The notes: a model not told the origin generated them from the sequence alone. Numbered from the stretch's first letter, positions 40,533-49,070 are shown. The stretch is 64,000 bases of DNA from Streptomyces sp. NBC_00704 (GCF_036226605.1 NZ_CP109000.1:3530501-3594500); one strand, 5' to 3'. Numbers and translations: made by a program.

Positions 40533-42908
40533 TCACGCCGTGCGCGCGGTGCCCGTGCCCTTCTCCGCGTCCAGCGCGTACACGCAGCGGTCCTTGCTGC
40601 ACGCGTACACGACGCCGTCGCGCACCACCGGCGAGCCGGTGATCTCCCCGCCGGTCGCCAGCTTCCAGCGCAGCCGGCCGTCGTCGGCCTTCAGGGTGTA
40701 GAGCAGGTGGTCGGTGGAGCCGAAGTGGATACGGCCCTCCGCGACCGCCGGGGCCCCCACGATGTCGCCGCCCGCCTGGAAGCGCCACTTGGGCGTGCCG
40801 GTGACCGCGTCCAGGGTGTAGAGCCCCTTGCCGCTGCCCACGTGGACATGGCCGGCGGCGACCAGCACGGGGTCGACGCAGGAGCGGGCCTCGGTGGCGA
40901 TGCGCCAGCGGTCGCGGCCGTCGGTGGCGTCGATGGCGTACACCGTGCCGAGGTAGTCGGCGAGGTAGACACCGCCGCCGGTGACCGCGGGGCCGGGGAC
41001 GAAGGCGGGCGGGGACAGGAAGACCGCGGGCGCCTCGAAGTGCCAGCGCACCCGGCCGCTCGCGATGTCGACGGCGAGGACGCGGGTGCCGGCCGAGACG
41101 TAGACGTAGCCGTCGGGGGCGGGGGTGACGCGCACCGGGACGCCGCCGCAGGAGGCCGTGTCGCCGATGGGGTACGCCCAGCGCTCCTCGCCGGTGCGGG
41201 CGTCCAGGGCTCTCAGCCGGGCGTCCTGCCAGACGAAGACGGTGCCCTCGTGCAGGACCGGTCCGGCCTCCGGGGACTCGAAGTCGGTCTGGCAGCCGGA
41301 GATCTCCCAGAGCTTGTGCCCGCTGGAGGCCTCCCAGCCCTGCACCCCGCCGCCGCGCGTGCCGGTGACGACCGTGCCCCGCTCGGCCTTGAGCGAGTAC
41401 ACCCAGGCCTCGGTCGACAGCCGCCACAGATCGGCGCCCTCGCGGGCGTCCAGGGCGAACAGCGTGGGCCCGTCGGAGGCGTGCACGCGGCCGTCGGCGA
41501 CCGCCATCGACCAGGCCACGTCGCGAGTCTTGAACCGGCGCCGGCCGGTCGCCACGTCCAGGGCGTGCACCTCGAAGGAGGTGACGTACACGAGGTCGCC
41601 CGCCACCGACGGGGTCCCCCACACGTCGTTCGACATGCGGAAACGCCAGGGCCGCCAGCCCGCCGGGGTCTCCGCGGGCGCGCCCTGCGTGGCCGGGAGG
41701 GCCGTGTCGGCGCCGTTGACGCCGGGGTGCAGCCGCGACCAGTTGGCGACCAGTCCCGGCTCGGCGAGCGGCGCCTTGACGGCGGCCGTCGCGCGCACGT
41801 CGGCGACGCGCGGGCCGGGCCCGATCGGCACGGCCGCGCCGGCCAGCCGGACCGGACCGGTGTCGGGGGCGCCGACGGCCACGGGCGGCTGGGCCGGCCG
41901 GGCCAGCACCACCGGATCGTGCGACGGTGGGGGCGGCACATGGCCCCGGCCCAGCCCCACGCCGCCGCCACCGCCGCCGCTGCGCGGGCTGACGGGGGCG
42001 GGCTTGGCCGCACGGCCGCCGCGGCGCGTCTCGATGAGGGTGACCGCCTTCTCGGGCAGCCACGCCGACGCCGTACCGCTGTCGTCGGAGCCGGAGCCGA
42101 AGAGGTGGGGGGCGAGCTGGGCCTGGAGATCGGCGGGGTTGGGGCGGGCCGTGGCGTCCATCTGCATGCAGGACTCGATGAGCGGGCGCAGCTCGTCGGG
42201 CAGGCCCTCCAGGTCCGGGCCCTCGCGCAGCAGCATGAAGACCGTCTCGACCGGGTTCGCGCCGTGGAAGGGCGGGTGGCCGGTGGCGGCGAAGACGAGC
42301 ATCGAGCCGAGCGAGAAGACGTCGCTCGCGCCGGTCACGCTGCGCGAGTCCTTCGCCTGCTCGGGCGACATGTAGGCGGGGGTGCCGACGGCCACGTTCG
42401 TCATGGTCAGACGGGTGTTCGAAACACCGGACGCGATGCCGAAGTCGATCACCCGGGGGCCGTCCTCGACCACGAGCACGTTGGACGGCTTCAGGTCGCG
42501 GTGGACCAGCCCCGCGCCGTGGATCGACTGGAGGGCCTCGGCGACGCCCGCCGCCAGCCAGCGCACCGCCTGGGCCGGCATCGGCCCGCACTCGTTCACT
42601 ATCTCCTCGAGGGAGGGCGCCGGGACGTACGCGGTGGCCAGCCAGGGCACGGCGGCGCGCGGATCGGCGTCGACGACCGCGGCCGTGTAGAAGCCGGAGA
42701 CCGCCCTGGCCGCCTCCACCTCGCGCGTGAAGCGCACGCGGAAGAGCTGGTCCTCGGCGAGCTCCGTGCGGACCGTCTTGATCGCCACGCGCCGGCCCGA
42801 GGCCGACCGTGCCAGATAGACCAGCCCCATGCCGCCGGCACCCAGCCGTCCCAGCACCTCGAACGGCCCGATCCGCCGAGGATCGTGCTGCGTCAGCTGA
42901 TCCACCAC
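40533..42908 (-). CDS. afsK: AfsK serine/threonine kinase with PQQ-type beta-propeller
   Basis: 791 residues from GTG 42908, GGGGAGG 10 nt upstream. N-terminal Hanks-type kinase: glycine loop GRLGAGGMGLVYLA, ATP Lys K44 (VAIKTV), HRDLKPSN (D138), DFG (155-157), and T168 in the activation loop TRLTMTNVAVGTPAYMSPEQA. With this start, Ser71 and Thr168 coincide with phosphorylation sites I recall for S. coelicolor AfsK (799 residues). A Pro/Gly linker (270-420) leads to PQQ-like repeats (about 430-785; repeated LDARTGEERWAY, LDAVTGTPKWRF blades). There is no transmembrane segment. AfsK autophosphorylates, phosphorylates AfsR and affects tip growth; KbpA inhibits it. Confidence 0.93.
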   Translation of the reverse strand: MVDQLTQHDPRRIGPFEVLGRLGAGGMGLVYLARSASGRRVAIKTVRTELAEDQLFRVRFTREVEAARAVSGFYTAAVVDADPRAAVPWLATAYVPAPSLEEIVNECGPMPAQAVRWLAAGVAEALQSIHGAGLVHRDLKPSNVLVVEDGPRVIDFGIASGVSNTRLTMTNVAVGTPAYMSPEQAKDSRSVTGASDVFSLGSMLVFAATGHPPFHGANPVETVFMLLREGPDLEGLPDELRPLIESCMQMDATARPNPADLQAQLAPHLFGSGSDDSGTASAWLPEKAVTLIETRRGGRAAKPAPVSPRSGGGGGGVGLGRGHVPPPPSHDPVVLARPAQPPVAVGAPDTGPVRLAGAAVPIGPGPRVADVRATAAVKAPLAEPGLVANWSRLHPGVNGADTALPATQGAPAETPAGWRPWRFRMSNDVWGTPSVAGDLVYVTSFEVHALDVATGRRRFKTRDVAWSMAVADGRVHASDGPTLFALDAREGADLWRLSTEAWVYSLKAERGTVVTGTRGGGVQGWEASSGHKLWEISGCQTDFESPEAGPVLHEGTVFVWQDARLRALDARTGEERWAYPIGDTASCGGVPVRVTPAPDGYVYVSAGTRVLAVDIASGRVRWHFEAPAVFLSPPAFVPGPAVTGGGVYLADYLGTVYAIDATDGRDRWRIATEARSCVDPVLVAAGHVHVGSGKGLYTLDAVTGTPKWRFQAGGDIVGAPAVAEGRIHFGSTDHLLYTLKADDGRLRWKLATGGEITGSPVVRDGVVYACSKDRCVYALDAEKGTGTARTA

Positions 42909-43073
42909 TTGCCTGCCACCTCCCCGTACGAGCCGCGCCACCCACTTGTGTGCACGGCCCCGTGCAGCGTCTCACCACCGCACCGCCATGGCGGCACGCA
43001 CCCCGATTCTTCCTGGCCGGGCGGCCGGTTGCGAACCCGGGGGCAATCGGGGTGTCTCATTTCATATGCGGGC

Positions 43074-43109
43074 AAAAAATCCTCACGGCGGGGCGAACCC
43101 GCCGGTGAG
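43074..43109 (-). terminator. Rho-independent terminator of kbpA
   Basis: On the minus strand, CTCACCGGCGGG-TTCG-CCCCGCCGTGAG (43109 to 43082) is followed by GATTTTTTGCC. A stem with one bulge and a U6 tract is a textbook intrinsic terminator, unusual in this GC-rich window. It separates kbpA from afsK. Confidence 0.88.
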
Positions 43110-43129
43110 AGGGGTGTGCGACCCCTCGC

Positions 43130-43861
43130 TCACCGCTGAAGCAGCGCGAACGACGCCCCCTGATTGTCGGTGACGACGGCCACCGTGCCGTACGAGGCGG
43201 TGAACGGACCCGCCTGCACCCGTCCGCCCAGCCGGCTCACCGCGCCCAGGGCCGCCTCGCAGTCCTCGGCCCCGAAGTGCACCAGGAAGTGCGGCGGCAT
43301 CATCTCCGGGAAGACGTCGCTCACCGGGGCGCGGCCGAAGTCGGGGGCGGCGCCGGGCCCGAAGAGCGCCTCGTGGAAGAGATGCCCGTAGAACGTGTTG
43401 GCGGCCTCGGTGTCCCGCGCGTACAGCTGGGCCCAGGCGAACGCGCCCGGCCGGTGGCGCACGCCGAACCCCGGGAGGCCGTCGGGCTGCCACAGCCCGA
43501 AGACGGCGGCCTCGGGGTCGGCGGCCAGGGCGGCGGTGCCGAGCCCGCCCACCGGCATCGGGGCCGTCACCAGGCGGCCGCCCGCCGCCCCGATCCGCCG
43601 GGCGGTGGCCTCCGCGTCCGGAGTGGCGAAGTACACCGTCCAGACCGTGGGCATCCGGCCGTCGGTCTTGTGGCCCAGCGCGGCCACCGGCTCGCCGTCG
43701 AGCCGGGCCCACACGGAGTCGCCGTAGCCCTCCGGCCGCTCCTCGAAGGTCCACCCGAAGAGCTCACCGTAGAACCGCTTGCCCGCGTCCACGTCGGGGA
43801 GCTGCGCGTCCACCCAGCAGGGGACGCCCTCTGCGTACACCGATGCCCTGTTTTCGGCCAT
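43130..43861 (-). CDS. kbpA: VOC/glyoxalase-fold protein, probable AfsK inhibitor KbpA
   Basis: 243 residues with two vicinal-oxygen-chelate modules: VPCWVDAQLPDVDAGKRFYGELFGWTFEE and the second at GAFAWAQLYARDTEAANTFYGHLFHEALF. Enzymatic VOC proteins carry His/Glu metal ligands; I see no convincing full set. The gene is directly upstream of afsK on the same strand, the position of kbpA in S. coelicolor (about 250 residues), whose product binds unphosphorylated AfsK and blocks autophosphorylation. The symbol rests on that synteny and size. A proper intrinsic terminator between the two genes indicates separate transcripts. Confidence 0.72.
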   Translation of the reverse strand: MAENRASVYAEGVPCWVDAQLPDVDAGKRFYGELFGWTFEERPEGYGDSVWARLDGEPVAALGHKTDGRMPTVWTVYFATPDAEATARRIGAAGGRLVTAPMPVGGLGTAALAADPEAAVFGLWQPDGLPGFGVRHRPGAFAWAQLYARDTEAANTFYGHLFHEALFGPGAAPDFGRAPVSDVFPEMMPPHFLVHFGAEDCEAALGAVSRLGGRVQAGPFTASYGTVAVVTDNQGASFALLQR

Positions 43862-43975
43862 GGAGCCAAACTAACGGCGGTTCACGCAAGCCGCAGACCA
43901 GGCACAGCCGCCTCCGGACCCCCGCGCACCCCATTTGCAGTCGGCCGAATCGCGCTCCCATCACCCCTCGGTAAG

Positions 43976-43990
43976 CTGACGGCATGACAG
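43976..43990. promoter_or_regulatory. Regulon-like palindrome over the TetR start codon
   Basis: CTGACGGCATGACAG differs from CTGAC-N5-GTCAG at one position and contains the ATG of the TetR gene. It could mediate autorepression, but a single one-mismatch copy may be chance. Confidence 0.35.
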
Positions 43991-44631
43991 GACAAGTGCG
44001 TACCGTCGACGGCCGCGTGGCCGGTCGGCGCGGGCAGGCGACGCGGCAGAAGCTGCTCGACTGCCTCAGCGAGATGCTCAGCTCCTCTCCCTACCGGGAC
44101 GTCAAGGTCATCGATGTCGCCCGGAAGGCGGGCACTTCGCCCGCGACCTTCTACCAGTACTTCCCGGACGTCGAGGGCGCCGTCCTGGAGATCGCCGAGC
44201 AAATGGCCGCGGAGGGGGCCGAGTTGACCGAACTGGTCGCCGGACGCTCCTGGGTCGGCAAGGCGGGCTGGCAGACGGCGCAGGAACTCGTGGACGGCTT
44301 CCTGGAGTTCTGGCGGAAGAACGACGCGATCCTGCGCGTGGTCGACCTCGGCGCGGCCGAGGGCGACAAACGCTTCTACAAACTCCGCATGAAGATCCTC
44401 AACTCGGTGAACAACTCCCTCTCGGACGCGGTCGCGGAGCTTCAGTCCAAGGGCAGGGTCGACAAGGACGTGAACCCGGCGGCGGTCGCGGGCGCGCTCG
44501 TCGCGATGCTCGCGGCCGTCGCCTCGCACCAGAAGGGCTTCCAGACGTGGGGCGTCAAGCAGGCTGAGCTGAAGCCGAACCTGGCGCTGCTGGTGCACCT
44601 GGGCATCACCGGGAAGAAGCCGACGAAGTAG
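43984..44631 (+). CDS. TetR-family transcriptional regulator
   Basis: 215 residues from ATG 43984. N-terminal TetR helix-turn-helix: GQATRQKLLDCLSEMLSSSPYRDVKVIDVARKAGTSPATFYQYFPDVEGAVLEIAEQ. The remainder is the all-helical ligand-binding core (VDGFLEFWRKNDAILRVVDLG, LKILNSVNNSLSDAVAELQSKG). It diverges from kbpA (122 bp). No Shine-Dalgarno is obvious. It is the only TetR regulator in the window, and a one-mismatch copy of the regulon palindrome covers its start codon, so it is the nearest candidate for the regulator of the scattered catabolic genes. The gene also appears to be part of the conserved Afs neighbourhood, which argues for caution. Confidence 0.88.
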   Translation: MTGQVRTVDGRVAGRRGQATRQKLLDCLSEMLSSSPYRDVKVIDVARKAGTSPATFYQYFPDVEGAVLEIAEQMAAEGAELTELVAGRSWVGKAGWQTAQELVDGFLEFWRKNDAILRVVDLGAAEGDKRFYKLRMKILNSVNNSLSDAVAELQSKGRVDKDVNPAAVAGALVAMLAAVASHQKGFQTWGVKQAELKPNLALLVHLGITGKKPTK

Positions 44632-44691
44632 CGGCGAAGCAGCGGCGAAGCCCGCGAGGGCGCACCACTCTTACCATCAAGTCCTGTCTGC

Positions 44692-44736
44692 CAGGCGGCG
44701 GTTCACCGGTGCTTCATCCGGTCGGACCGCCGCCTG
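44692..44736. terminator. Hairpin between convergent TetR and Lrp genes
   Basis: CAGGCGGCGGT (44692-44702) is perfectly complementary to ACCGCCGCCTG (44726-44736); CCGGT repeats lie in the loop. It lies 60 nt past the TetR stop and next to the end of the convergent Lrp gene. Confidence 0.7.
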
Positions 44737-44741
44737 CCGCG

Positions 44742-45194
44742 CTATGCGGGCAGCCCCCGGTCCTTCACGACGTGCTTCATGACCAGCGTCGACGTCAGCC
44801 GCTGCACGCCCGGCAGGGTGGCGAGCCGCTCGTCGTAGAGCCGCTGGAAGGCCGCGAGGTCGGCGGTGGCCACCCGCAGCAGGTAGTCGGGCTCCCCGAA
44901 CAGCCGCTGCGCCTCCAGCACATGCTCCACCTCGCCCACCGCCCGCTCGAACTCGACGACGGTGTCCCGGTCCTCCTGCCGCATGGAGACGAAGACCAGC
45001 GCCTCGAAGGTCAGCCCGACGGCGGCCGGCTCCACCACCGCGCGGTAGCCGCTGATCGCGCCGGACCGCTCCAGCTCCCGCAGCCGGCGGTGACACGGCG
45101 AGACGCTGAGCCGCACCCGAGCGGCCAGCTCGGTCACGGTCAGCCGCCCGTCCTGCTGGAGCTCGGCAAGGATTTTCCGGTCGACGTCGTCCAT
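44742..45194 (-). CDS. Lrp/AsnC-family regulator
   Basis: 150 residues. N-terminal winged helix-turn-helix MDDVDRKILAELQQDGRLTVTELAARVRLSVSPCHRRLRELERSGAISGY and C-terminal RAM domain (LTFEALVFVSMRQEDRDTVVEFE, HVLEAQRLFGEPDYLLRVATADLAAF). The RAM domain senses small effectors, usually amino acids, and builds octamers. It diverges from a LysE-type exporter with 82 bp between starts, the standard arrangement in which the Lrp protein activates amino-acid export when the amino acid accumulates. Confidence 0.93.
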   Translation of the reverse strand: MDDVDRKILAELQQDGRLTVTELAARVRLSVSPCHRRLRELERSGAISGYRAVVEPAAVGLTFEALVFVSMRQEDRDTVVEFERAVGEVEHVLEAQRLFGEPDYLLRVATADLAAFQRLYDERLATLPGVQRLTSTLVMKHVVKDRGLPA

Positions 45195-45276
45195 GAGGCA
45201 GATCTTCCCTCATATCCCGGCGTTCCATGAAAACATCGGGAACACTTTCGGCCGCATCGCGCCTAATGTCCCTCCC

Positions 45277-45948
45277 ATGAACGTGGGCACGCTGATCTCC
45301 TTCCTCGCCGTCGACCTGCTGCTGGTCTGCGTGCCGGGCGCCGACTGGGCGTACGTGATCTCCGCCGGGCTGCGCGGCCGCTCGGTCGGCGCCGCCGTGA
45401 GCGGTCTGGTGAGCGGATACGCCCTGCACACGGCGCTGGCGACGGCGGGCCTGGCGGTCCTGGTCGCGGGCTCGCCCACCCTGCTCACCGCGCTGACGGC
45501 GGCGGGCGCGGCCTATCTGGTGTGGCTGGGCTGGGGAGTGCTGCGGCGGCCCGGCACTCCGCAGGCCGGCGAGCCGGTCCACCCGGACGGGACGAGCGGG
45601 GCGCGGGTGTTCCTGCGCGGGGCCACGATCAGCGGCCTGAACCCCAAGGGCCTGCTCCTCTACCTCTCCGTCCTGCCGCAGTTCCTCGCCACGGGGAACG
45701 GGACGGGAGCGGGAGCGGGCTCCGGCTCGGGGTCCGGCTCCGGGGGCGGTCACCTTCCGGTCGCCGCCCAGACGGCCGTCCTCGGCCTGCTGCACATGGC
45801 GTGCTGCGCGGCCGTCTACCTGACGGTGGGCGTCCTGGCCCGCAGACTGCTGGGCGCCCGCCCGGCCGCGGCCCGCGCGGTCACCCGCACCTCCGGCGCG
45901 GCGATGCTGGGCATCGGAGCCTTCCTGCTCGTGCAGCGGGCCTTCTAG
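45277..45948 (+). CDS. LysE/RhtB-family amino-acid exporter
   Basis: 223 residues from ATG 45277 (MNVGTLISFLAVDLLLVCVPGADWAYVISAGLRGRSVGAAVSGLVSG); earlier codons overlap the Lrp promoter region. About six membrane segments; PGADWAYVISAGLRGR matches the LysE signature, and SGLNPKGLLLYLSVLPQF is the second conserved block. A Gly/Ser-Gly insertion of DNA-repeat origin (GNGTGAGAGSGSGSGSGGG) interrupts the loop at about 146-164. It exports an amino acid or derivative, presumably the effector of the adjacent Lrp protein. Its TAG stop is shared, in the palindrome CTAG, with the stop of the convergent DUF385 gene. Confidence 0.9.
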   Translation: MNVGTLISFLAVDLLLVCVPGADWAYVISAGLRGRSVGAAVSGLVSGYALHTALATAGLAVLVAGSPTLLTALTAAGAAYLVWLGWGVLRRPGTPQAGEPVHPDGTSGARVFLRGATISGLNPKGLLLYLSVLPQFLATGNGTGAGAGSGSGSGSGGGHLPVAAQTAVLGLLHMACCAAVYLTVGVLARRLLGARPAAARAVTRTSGAAMLGIGAFLLVQRAF

Positions 45949-46490
45949 GGCGCCGGGTCAGCGGGACGGTCGGGGCGGTCGACGGGGGCGCGGCGGTCGG
46001 GGCTGCGGGGTGGTTCAGAGGGCCTCGGTGTGAGGCGGAAGACCCGGATCTCACGTTCCACGCGCTCCTGGTAGGTCGCGTAGGGCGGCCAGAAGTCCAG
46101 CAGCCGCTGCCACGCCGCCGCCCGTTCCTCCCCCGTCAGCAGCCGGGCGGTCACCGGGATGTCGGCGCCCTTCCAGCTGATCTCCGCGTCGGGGCGGGCG
46201 AGGAGGTTGGCCGTCCAGGCGGGGTGCCCGGTGCGGCCGAAGTTGGAGCCGACGAGGGTCCAGCCCCGGCCGTCGGGCTCGGGCATGCAGGCCAGCGGCG
46301 TCCGGCGCGGCACCCCGCTCCTCGCGCCGGTCGCGGTGAGGATCACCCCCGGCAGCATCTGGGCGCTGAGCAGGACCTTCCCCCGGGTGAGCCGGTGGAC
46401 GGCCCGGTCGAGCGCGGGGATCACACGAGGGGCGACCTTGGCGAAGGCGCGCGTCGAGGACGCCTTCTGCACCAGCCGGACGCCGATCAC
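45945..46490 (-). CDS. Nitroreductase/deazaflavin-dependent (DUF385) protein
   Basis: 181 residues from GTG 46490; GTGA overlaps the stop of the acyl-CoA dehydrogenase gene. PGVILTATGARSGVPRRTPLACMPEPDGRGWTLVGSNFGRTGHPAWTANLLARPDAEISWKG is the DUF385 signature; AAAWQRLLDFWPPYATYQERVERE ends the domain, followed by a Pro/Arg-rich tail. These split-barrel proteins bind F420 or act as quinone/heterocycle reductases. Coupling to an acyl-CoA dehydrogenase under regulon palindrome 8 suggests a redox role in that pathway, perhaps as electron partner or reductase of a ring intermediate. Confidence 0.87.
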   Translation of the reverse strand: MIGVRLVQKASSTRAFAKVAPRVIPALDRAVHRLTRGKVLLSAQMLPGVILTATGARSGVPRRTPLACMPEPDGRGWTLVGSNFGRTGHPAWTANLLARPDAEISWKGADIPVTARLLTGEERAAAWQRLLDFWPPYATYQERVEREIRVFRLTPRPSEPPRSPDRRAPVDRPDRPADPAP

Positions 46491-47821
46491 ACCGTCACCT
46501 CCGTCCGGGTGAACAGGGCGGCCCGCTCGGCCGCGTGGGCGCGCAGCCGGTGCACCGGCCCGAACAGCAGCTCGTCGCCTGCCGCCCGCTTGAAGTACAG
46601 GTGGGCCTCGTGCTCCCAGGTGAAGCCGATCCCGCCGTGCAGCTGGACGGCTTCGGAGGCGGCGAGGCGCAGCGCCTCCAGGGCCTGGGCGAGCGCGAGC
46701 CCGCCCGCGTCCCGCGCGACGCCGTCCGGAGCATCGTCCGGGGCGTCATACATCGCGCCGTCCGGGGCGTCATACATCGCGCCGTCCGGGGCGCTGCCCC
46801 TCCGGCCGGTGGCCCAGGCGGCGTAGTAGGCGGCGGACCGGGCCGCCTGGATCCGCACGTACACGTCCGCGAGCCGGTGCTGCACCGCCTGGAACGACCC
46901 GATCGTCCGCCCGAACTGCACGCGCTGCCCGAGGTACTCGACGGTGCGTTCCAGCGCCCGGCCGGCGGCCCCGACGGCCTCGCAGGCGAGGAAGGCGGCG
47001 GCGAAGTCGCCGACGTCGGCCAGGGCCCGCCGGACGGCCGCCCCCTCGTCCACCGCACAGCCGCCCGCACCGCCGTCCGCACCGCCGTCCGCGCCGCCGT
47101 CCGCGCTGTCGTCGCCCAGCAGCTCGGCCTCCACGTGCCGCAGCTGGACGCGGGCCTGCGCCCTGGTGGCGTCGAGTGCGGTCTGCCGGGTCCGGACGAC
47201 GCCGGGGGCGTCCCCCGCCACCAGGAACAGCAGGGTCCGCGACCGGACGAACCCGCCGGTGTGCGCGGCGACCAGCAGCAGTCCTGCGCTGTGGCCGTCG
47301 AGCACCTGCGCGGCCTCCCCGTACAGCCGCCAGCGGCCGCCGTCGGCCGGGCGGGCCTGCACGCCGCCCGCGCGGCCCCCGCCGGCCCAGTCGCCGCCGC
47401 CCGGACCGGTCAGGGCGAGGGCGGTGGCGAGGGCCGGTGCGGGCACGGCGAGGGCGGCGGTGAGCGTGCCGTCGGTGATCGGCGGCAGCAGCCGGGCGCG
47501 CTGGGCGTCGGAGCCGAGCGCGAGGATCAGGGGCGCGGCCAGGACGGAGGTCGCGAGCAGCGGGGTGGGGGCGAGGACCCGGCCGGTCTCCTCGGCGGCG
47601 AGCGCGAGGTCGGTGCGGGGGCAGCCGACTCCGCCGTGGCGTTCCGGGAGCGCGAGGCCGGGCAGCCCGAGCTGTTCGGCGAGGGCGGCCCACAGGGCGG
47701 GATCGTGCCCGGTGGGGGTGTCGAGGGCGGCGCGCAGCTCGCCGGGGCCGCACCGTTCGTGGAGCAGTGCCCGCAGTGTGCGGCGGATCTCGTCCTGTTC
47801 GGCTGTGAAGCCGGGGTCCAT
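46487..47821 (-). CDS. Acyl-CoA dehydrogenase (FadE-like)
   Basis: 444 residues. N-terminal domain DPGFTAEQDEIRRTLRALLHERC, then GLPGLALPERHGGVGCPRTDLALAAEETGRVLAPTPLL; C-terminal GRTIGSFQAVQHRLADVYVRIQAARSAAYYAAW and the closing VQLHGGIGFTWEHEAHLYFKRA. The Q-LHGGxGFTxEHxxHLYxKRA form is typical of FadE proteins in actinobacterial steroid-type clusters, several of which work as heteromers. The canonical catalytic Glu position is uncertain. Two repeat-derived insertions are present: ADGGADGGADGGAGG (about 240-255) and DGAMYDAPDGAMYDAP (about 343-358). Palindrome 8 lies 20 nt before the start. Confidence 0.9.
   Translation of the reverse strand: MDPGFTAEQDEIRRTLRALLHERCGPGELRAALDTPTGHDPALWAALAEQLGLPGLALPERHGGVGCPRTDLALAAEETGRVLAPTPLLATSVLAAPLILALGSDAQRARLLPPITDGTLTAALAVPAPALATALALTGPGGGDWAGGGRAGGVQARPADGGRWRLYGEAAQVLDGHSAGLLLVAAHTGGFVRSRTLLFLVAGDAPGVVRTRQTALDATRAQARVQLRHVEAELLGDDSADGGADGGADGGAGGCAVDEGAAVRRALADVGDFAAAFLACEAVGAAGRALERTVEYLGQRVQFGRTIGSFQAVQHRLADVYVRIQAARSAAYYAAWATGRRGSAPDGAMYDAPDGAMYDAPDDAPDGVARDAGGLALAQALEALRLAASEAVQLHGGIGFTWEHEAHLYFKRAAGDELLFGPVHRLRAHAAERAALFTRTEVTV
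46735..46794. repeat. 24-bp tandem duplication inside the acyl-CoA dehydrogenase gene
   Basis: CGTCCGGGGCGTCATACATCGCGC occurs at 46735-46758 and 46759-46782, with a partial third copy. It encodes repeated DGAMYDAP on the minus strand and keeps the frame. Confidence 0.85.
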
Positions 47822-47841
47822 GGCCGCCCCTTCCTCCTGAT

Positions 47842-47856
47842 CTGACGGTCCGTCAT
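47842..47856. promoter_or_regulatory. Regulon palindrome 8
   Basis: CTGACGGTCCGTCAT (last base off consensus), between the divergent acyl-CoA dehydrogenase (20 nt) and second thiolase (44 nt) genes. Confidence 0.75.
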
Positions 47857-47900
47857 ATTAGGGACCCGGCAACGAGATGCACAGAGGAAGGTGGCCTCTC

Positions 47901-49070
47901 ATGACAGCGGGGACCCGGAACGTGGCCGTCGTCGGCGTCGCGCTCTCCGACTGCGGTCGGGTGGACGACGTCACCCCCTACGCCCTGCACGCCCAGGCCG
48001 CGCGCCGGGCGCTGGCGGACGCGGGGCTGGGGCGCGAGGCGGTGGACGGCTTCGCCTCGGCCGGCCTCGGCACGCTCGCCCCGGTCGAACTGGCCGGCTA
48101 CCTGGGCCTGCGCCCCACCTGGGTCGACTCGACCTCAGTGGGCGGCGCGACCTGGGAGGTGATGGCGGCGCACGCGGCCGACGCGATCGCCGCCGGGCAC
48201 GCCGACGCCGTCCTGCTGGCGTACGGCGCGACGCCCCGGGCGGACATCAGGGCGGGCCGCCGCGGCGGCGCCTTCGCCTTCGGCGCGCGCGGCCCCCTCC
48301 AGTTCGAGGCCCCCTACGGCCACACCCTGATCGCCAAGTACGCGATGGCCGCCCGCCGTCACATGCACCGCCACGGCACGACGATCGAGCAGCTGGCGCA
48401 GGTCGCGGTGCAGGCGAGGGCGAACGCGGCGCTGAACCCGGAGGCGGTGTTCCGCGACCCCGTCACCGTCGACGACGTCCTGTCGGGGCCGATGATCGCC
48501 GACCCGTTCACCAGACTGCACTGCTGTCTGCGCTCGGACGGCGGGGCGGCCGTGCTGCTGGCCGCCGAGGAGTACGTCCGCGACTGCCGCACCGTACCGG
48601 TGTGGATCCTGGGGACCGGCGAGCACGTCTCGCACGCCACGATGTCCGAGTGGGACGACTTCACGGTGTCCCCCGCGGCGACGAGCGGCCGCCTGGCCTT
48701 CGCGCGGGCCGGACTGCGCCCGGACGAGATGGACTTCGCCGAGATCTACGACGCGTTCACGTACATGACGCTGGTGACCCTGGAGGACCTGGGCTTCTGC
48801 GCCAAGGGCGAGGGCGGACCGTTCGTGGAGAAGGGCCGGCTGCGGGTGGGAGGGGAGTTCCCCGTCAACACGGACGGCGGCGGCCTGTCGGCCCAGCACC
48901 CCGGTATGCGCGGCCTGTTCCTCCTGGTCGAGGCGGTGCGCCAGCTGAGGGGCGAGGCAGGGGCCCGGCAGGTGCGGGATCGCGCCGGGAACCTCCCCCG
49001 CCACGCGGTGGCCTCCGGCACCGGCGGCTGGTTCTGCTCCTCGGGGACGGTGGTCCTGGCCCGCGGGTGA
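47901..49070 (+). CDS. Thiolase-family acetyltransferase/lipid-transfer protein
   Basis: 389 residues from ATG 47901 with AGGAAGG 9 nt upstream. VAVVGVALSDCGRVDDVTPYALHAQAARRALADAGL and VDSTSVGGATWEVMAAHAADAIAAGHADAVLLAYG follow the Ltp-type thiolase pattern, and the usual Cys nucleophile site (here VGGATWEVM) has no Cys. AEIYDAFTYMTLVTLEDLGFCAKGEGGPFVEKG repeats the YDAF motif of the first thiolase. Unlike the first, no DUF35 gene follows; the unpaired DUF35 protein at 52921 is the obvious partner. It diverges from the acyl-CoA dehydrogenase and shares palindrome 8. Confidence 0.88.
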   Translation: MTAGTRNVAVVGVALSDCGRVDDVTPYALHAQAARRALADAGLGREAVDGFASAGLGTLAPVELAGYLGLRPTWVDSTSVGGATWEVMAAHAADAIAAGHADAVLLAYGATPRADIRAGRRGGAFAFGARGPLQFEAPYGHTLIAKYAMAARRHMHRHGTTIEQLAQVAVQARANAALNPEAVFRDPVTVDDVLSGPMIADPFTRLHCCLRSDGGAAVLLAAEEYVRDCRTVPVWILGTGEHVSHATMSEWDDFTVSPAATSGRLAFARAGLRPDEMDFAEIYDAFTYMTLVTLEDLGFCAKGEGGPFVEKGRLRVGGEFPVNTDGGGLSAQHPGMRGLFLLVEAVRQLRGEAGARQVRDRAGNLPRHAVASGTGGWFCSSGTVVLARG

